Shown here one piece after another: positions 60,441 to 64,000 of a DNA stretch of 64,000 nucleotides. Position 1 is the stretch's first letter; each line of letters begins with the position of its first letter. The notes beneath the pieces were generated by a model. The model ran no database searches. It was not told where the DNA came from and worked only from the letters and a program-made list of their open reading frames with translations. This DNA is from Bacteroidia bacterium (GTDB taxonomy: Bacteria; Bacteroidota; Bacteroidia; B-17B0; Aurantibacillaceae): the NCBI GenBank assembly GCA_016787895.1, contig JAEUTN010000014.1, forward strand, positions 62,001 through 126,000. The letters are read 5' to 3'. A program made the position numbers and the translations under genes.

Positions 60441-61286
60441 TTACTTTTTAGCAGCGTCTATGACTTCCTGCCCCATCTTGACGTAGTCATCGTTTTTGTC
60501 TTCCTTGGCGAGGGTAATCACTTGTTGTGCTGTTAGCGCAGCACCTTTTTTGTCACCGGCTTTTAACTGAATTTTTGCTTTCAGCAACACAATCCAGTAG
60601 GCTTTGGGATTGGCTTCAATGGCTTTATCGGCCCACAATCCGGCTTGAATCAAATCTTTATCGGTATCGTAGTAATAACGAGCCGCCTGATAATAGGGTT
60701 TGTTGTCCTTAATCACATTCGTTTCAATGGCTTTCATGATTTTGGAATCAATATCGGCGGTTACCTTAAAACTCACCTTGGTTTTTTCCCAAACTAAATC
60801 AATGTTCGCTGAGTTGGACGTGATATCGCTCACGTTAATCATAAAGGTTTCCACTTTATCGTTGAGGGCGGAAGGTTTTACCGTAAATCGCAGCAATTCG
60901 TTTTCCTTTTTGTATTCAGCCACATCACCACCTAAATTAAGGTCTTTGTAAAACATAATCTCCCAGCTGTCCTTATTGGGAATGCTATAGATGGCGTAGG
61001 TACCGGCTTTCACATCCAGGCCTTCTACTTTTACATCTTCCCCAAAAGTGATTTTGGTGGAATTGTTTGCGCCGGTGCGCCAGATTTTTCCGAAAGGCAC
61101 AAGGTCACCATAAATGGTACGGCCTTTGGCACTTGGGCGGGAATAATCGATGCTTATTTCAGATAAAGCAAAGGCTTGTTTAATGGTTTGTGCCGGACTG
61201 GGCGCCGGAACCTTGAGGGCCTGGGCAAAGCCGGCCTGGCTTGCGCATACGGCAAAGGCAAGAAAAGTAGTTTTGATTGCTTTCAT
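60441..61286 (-). CDS. DUF2911 secreted protein with TPR-like C-terminus
   Basis: 281 residues. Signal peptide (TTFLAFAVCASQAGFAQ). The DUF2911 domain shows ISIDYSRPSAKGRTIYGDLVPFGKIWRTGANNSTKI and VKAGTYAIYSIPNKDSWEIMF, conserved throughout Bacteroidota. The C-terminal ~90 residues are helical repeats (AARYYYDTDKDLIQAGLWADKAIEANPKA). A short hairpin-bearing spacer (60338-60440) separates it convergently from the symporter. Function of the family is unknown. Confidence 0.9.
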   Translation of the reverse strand: MKAIKTTFLAFAVCASQAGFAQALKVPAPSPAQTIKQAFALSEISIDYSRPSAKGRTIYGDLVPFGKIWRTGANNSTKITFGEDVKVEGLDVKAGTYAIYSIPNKDSWEIMFYKDLNLGGDVAEYKKENELLRFTVKPSALNDKVETFMINVSDITSNSANIDLVWEKTKVSFKVTADIDSKIMKAIETNVIKDNKPYYQAARYYYDTDKDLIQAGLWADKAIEANPKAYWIVLLKAKIQLKAGDKKGAALTAQQVITLAKEDKNDDYVKMGQEVIDAAKK

Positions 61287-61421
61287 AAATTTGGTTTTAG
61301 GATTCCAAATTTAGAAGAATAAAAGAGACTTAAAGTGGAACAAATGTTAAGATTGTTTTTTACCACTTCAGGTTAAAAACCTTAAAAACTTGCAGCAGTT
61401 GCGCCTTCTGAATCGCAGTTC

Positions 61422-61946
61422 TTAATATTCAGGTACAGCCGGAGGATCCCACTTTTCAAAGTACTGAGGATACATCACTTTTCTTAATTCCTTTTGGGTT
61501 CGGGGCTGGGTGTTGTTCAGATAAGCAGGTACATCAATTAATTTTTCCTTGGTGTACCAAATGGAATTGGTACAAAGGTCAACAATTGGGCTTATGCCCA
61601 GAGTAAAAATACCGGTGATGATTAAAAACCCAATGGCCGGTTTGGTTTTGATTTGTACTTCAGCGCTTTTTGAGCCTGAGGTTAAAGTTATGGTGCTGTG
61701 TTTGCTTAATTTGAGTTTTGCACCTGGGTGTTTAAAATGAATGTACTGTTGCACTGATCCGCCACTTGTGCCTGTTTTGGATTTTTGAATGGTCAGGTTT
61801 TTGATTTTTACTTGTTTGCCTTTATAATACAAACGGGTGTCGGAAGGCAGCTCACCGAGAAAAATGGGCTTTTTGTAACCCATAATGGTCATGCAGGATG
61901 AAAAAGCAAAGAGAGTGAAAACAGAAATAATGAGAATGTACTTCAT
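61422..61946 (-). CDS. Hypothetical lipoprotein
   Basis: 174 residues. Lipobox (ISVFTLFAFSSCM). The mature part is beta-rich (RLYYKGKQVKIKNLTIQKSK, STITLTSGSKSAEVQI) followed by one hydrophobic stretch (AIGFLIITGIFTLGISPIVDL). No known family. It stands between the DUF2911 gene and korB on the same strand. Confidence 0.65.
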   Translation of the reverse strand: MKYILIISVFTLFAFSSCMTIMGYKKPIFLGELPSDTRLYYKGKQVKIKNLTIQKSKTGTSGGSVQQYIHFKHPGAKLKLSKHSTITLTSGSKSAEVQIKTKPAIGFLIITGIFTLGISPIVDLCTNSIWYTKEKLIDVPAYLNNTQPRTQKELRKVMYPQYFEKWDPPAVPEY

Positions 61947-62011
61947 ACTATAATTAATACTGGTTGAGAAAATAAAAGTAGTTGAGAACTGAATTCTAAT
62001 GGAGGAAAGCC

Positions 62012-63064
62012 TTACCTCAAGTCCGCGTTTAAGGCTTCAAGTGCTTCAGCGCCGGGACAAAGTTCAGCCTTGCCTAAAGTATTTAAAGGGTTGTGACTGG
62101 TGTCGATGGTGTGATGCAAATCTTTGCTCTCAGAATTCATGTAGAGAAGGCCGGTGAGAATTTCACCTTTTTGTTTGGCCTCATTTAAGGCTTTCATGGC
62201 CGAAAAACGGTTTTGAAAATCCCAGTCCTGTGAAAGTTTATGCAGTTGAATAAAAGAACCGTCGTGCATTTTTACTTTTTGCGCGCTGCCCTCGGCATAC
62301 GACGTGGTGATTTCTTTCATTTCAGGCACAAAATCAATAGTTGAAGTAGCCTCCACGTGCTCGCGCACATAGTCATAAGATTTGGTTGAACCCACGTTGT
62401 TATTAAAAGTGACACAAGGGGAAATGACATTGATAAAGGCAAAGCCCGGATGTTTAATGGCCGCTTTTAACAAAGGCACCAATTGTTTTTTGTCGCCCGA
62501 AAAACTTTGAGCCACAAAATCCGCGCCCAATTCCAGAGCCAATCCGGCCAGATCAATGGCATCAAAGGGATTAACATTTCCGCTTTTGTTTTTTGAACCC
62601 TGGTCGGCGGTGGCCGAATCCTGACCTTTGGTTAAACCGTAACAGCCGTTGTTCATCACCACATACACCATGTTTAAATTACGGCGTACCACGTGCACAA
62701 ATTGTCCCATACCAATACTCGCGGTATCACCGTCACCGCTCACACCGAAATAAATCAAATCGCGATTGGCCATGTTGGCGCCGGTAGCAACCGAAGGCAT
62801 ACGCCCATGTACCGAGTTAAAGCCATGGGAGTTACTCAAAAAATAAGCCGGTGTTTTGGAAGAGCAACCAATGCCCGAAAGTTTAGCCAGTTTGTGAGGC
62901 TCAATGTTTAACTCGTAACAGGCCTGCACGACCGAAGCCGAAATGGAATCGTGGCCACAACCCGCACAGAGCGTTGAAAGCGAGCCTTCGTAATAATCGA
63001 GCGTGTAGCCCAGTTTGTTTTTTGGGGACTCGGGGTGACGGAATTTTGGTTTCAGGTAACTCAT
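62012..63064 (-). CDS. korB: 2-oxoacid:ferredoxin oxidoreductase beta subunit (KorB)
   Basis: 350 residues. TPP enzyme: LCAGCGHDSISASV, SGIGCSSKTPAYF, HGRMPSVATGANMAN, then GDGDTASIG and MNNGCYGLTKGQ, which hold the cofactor and Mg2+. With KorA it oxidises 2-oxoglutarate to succinyl-CoA and reduces ferredoxin. The gene follows korA after 4 bases. Length and motifs are standard for Bacteroidota. Confidence 0.93.
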   Translation of the reverse strand: MSYLKPKFRHPESPKNKLGYTLDYYEGSLSTLCAGCGHDSISASVVQACYELNIEPHKLAKLSGIGCSSKTPAYFLSNSHGFNSVHGRMPSVATGANMANRDLIYFGVSGDGDTASIGMGQFVHVVRRNLNMVYVVMNNGCYGLTKGQDSATADQGSKNKSGNVNPFDAIDLAGLALELGADFVAQSFSGDKKQLVPLLKAAIKHPGFAFINVISPCVTFNNNVGSTKSYDYVREHVEATSTIDFVPEMKEITTSYAEGSAQKVKMHDGSFIQLHKLSQDWDFQNRFSAMKALNEAKQKGEILTGLLYMNSESKDLHHTIDTSHNPLNTLGKAELCPGAEALEALNADLR

Positions 63065-63068
63065 GCAA

Positions 63069-64000
63069 TCAGGCCTTGTTTAATACTTGGTGTAAGGATA
63101 AATTTTTTGAAATCTCGGCAAAAATATGATCGGCCGTAATTGGCATGCCGTCGTAATTCAAAATGGAGATCAGTTTTGATGGGTCCGTTTGTTCTTCGAT
63201 CAGGATCAGACTTTTCATTTGCGCGTCGCGGTTCTGTTCAATCACAAACACTTTTTTGTGGGATTTGATAAAATCGCTCACGGCTTTGGTAAACGGAAAT
63301 GCTTTTAAACAAAGGGCATCCAACACAGCGCCTTCTTCTTTCATCATGTCCATGGCCTCTTCAGCAGCGTATTGCGAGGTGCCAAAAAACAGGAGTCCGT
63401 ATTCCGATTGATTTTCTTTTTGATACAACACCGATGCCGGCACCATGTCCTTGGCCGTATTCCACTTTTTCATCAAACGGTCCATGTTGCGTTTGTAGGC
63501 ATTGCTGTCCTCGGTGTACACCGCATACTCATCGCGGGAAGTGCCCCGTGTAAAATAAGAGCCTTTGGTGGGATGGGTGCCGGGATAAGTACGGTAAGGA
63601 ATTCCGTCGTTGTCCACATCGTGGTAACGCCCAAAGCGTTCTATTTTTTCAAGGTCTTCGGCAGTTAATACTTTGCCGCGTTTGTATTCTTTCTCCGGAT
63701 TCCATTTTAAAGGAGCCGATACGTGGTCGTTCATGCCCAGATCCAGATCCGTAAGCATAATCACCGGTGTTTGTAATTCCTCAGCGAGATCAAAGGCCTC
63801 TACCGTAAGATCAAAACATTCTTTGGGTGTGGAAGGAAACAACAACACGTGTTTAGTATCGCCATGAGAAGCATAAGCCGCTTCGAGAATATCGGATTGT
63901 TGAGTGCGCGTTGGCATGCCGGTGGAAGGGCCGGTGCGCTGAACATCGATGAGTACCACCGGTATTTCGGCAAAATAAGCCAAACCTAAAAATTCGTTCA
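63069..64000 (-). CDS. korA: 2-oxoacid:ferredoxin oxidoreductase alpha subunit (KorA), 5' end outside window
   Basis: About 310 residues are visible and the frame is open past 64000 (NEFLGLAYFAEIPVVLIDVQ). It continues RTGPSTGMPTRTQQSD, TPVIMLTDLDLGMN, FGTSQYAAEEA and KKVFVIEQNRDAQM. These are the pyrimidine-binding and C-terminal transketolase-like regions of KorA; the gamma domain lies upstream in the usual fused form of about 610 residues. Confidence 0.92.
   Translation of the reverse strand, partial: NEFLGLAYFAEIPVVLIDVQRTGPSTGMPTRTQQSDILEAAYASHGDTKHVLLFPSTPKECFDLTVEAFDLAEELQTPVIMLTDLDLGMNDHVSAPLKWNPEKEYKRGKVLTAEDLEKIERFGRYHDVDNDGIPYRTYPGTHPTKGSYFTRGTSRDEYAVYTEDSNAYKRNMDRLMKKWNTAKDMVPASVLYQKENQSEYGLLFFGTSQYAAEEAMDMMKEEGAVLDALCLKAFPFTKAVSDFIKSHKKVFVIEQNRDAQMKSLILIEEQTDPSKLISILNYDGMPITADHIFAEISKNLSLHQVLNKA

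Overview
The window reads as a chromosomal stretch of a Bacteroidota bacterium, probably a Flavobacteriales-like or Chitinophagales-like environmental lineage. Supporting signs are promoters of the TAnnTTTG type, little use of Shine-Dalgarno sites, KorA/KorB, DUF2911, an outer-membrane beta-barrel receptor with a carboxypeptidase-like N-terminal domain, TPR-SpoIIE phosphatases, and fused CzcA-TolC efflux genes. No rRNA, complete tRNA, CRISPR array or recognisable integrase or transposase was seen.

Layout. (1) 1-6341, minus strand: a defence operon made of an HTH protein, an N6-adenine methyltransferase, an S subunit and a NERD/tandem-kinase protein cut by the left edge; it resembles MADS or a kinase-associated type I-like system. 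(2) 6555-7927: an XRE/ImmA-like regulator with an altered zinc motif and its palindromic operator, plus a small DUF4248-like protein. (3) 8300-21932: a compact set of about 20 same-strand genes that looks like a tailless virus. It has a jelly-roll-like capsid candidate, beta-rich partners, many one-helix membrane proteins, a transglutaminase-fold protein, amidase, holin and spanin-like genes, a Dam methylase and a RadA-like ATPase, with no terminase, portal or tail genes. (4) 22051-30936: heavy-metal efflux (DUF6660, fused CzcA-CzcC, CzcB, P1B ATPase, GDCCVxC protein). (5) 30937-36524: a 3' tRNA/tmRNA-like fragment and direct repeats around a two-component system, an outer-membrane receptor and a PepSY-like protein. 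Regions 1 to 4 may be one integrated island ending at that fragment.

(6) 36794-43800: a TPR-SpoIIE protein, then a membrane protein/histidine kinase/NarL-type regulator operon. Four NarL-like operators lie nearby; three sit exactly 22 bases upstream of a TAnnTTTA box, and one of these precedes a candidate small RNA ending in a terminator. (7) 43855-47892: small unrelated genes on one strand (ParDE pair, secreted and membrane proteins of unknown role) separated by GCTAAC/GTTAGC-bounded inverted repeats, like an integron-type cassette array. (8) 48061-51250: Kazal lipoprotein, lipoprotein, DUF898 membrane protein, M48 protease. (9) 51319-52752: a truncated DUF1801 gene running into an array of palindromic repeats; one unit contains a GIY-YIG nuclease gene between the two palindrome arms, so the other units look like its MITE-like derivatives.

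(10) 53014-64000: housekeeping-like genes: KamA-family radical SAM enzyme and a Crp/Fnr-family regulator whose upstream regions share an FNR-box-like palindrome, PIG-L deacetylase, sodium/solute symporter, DUF2911 protein, and KorB/KorA, the last cut by the right edge.
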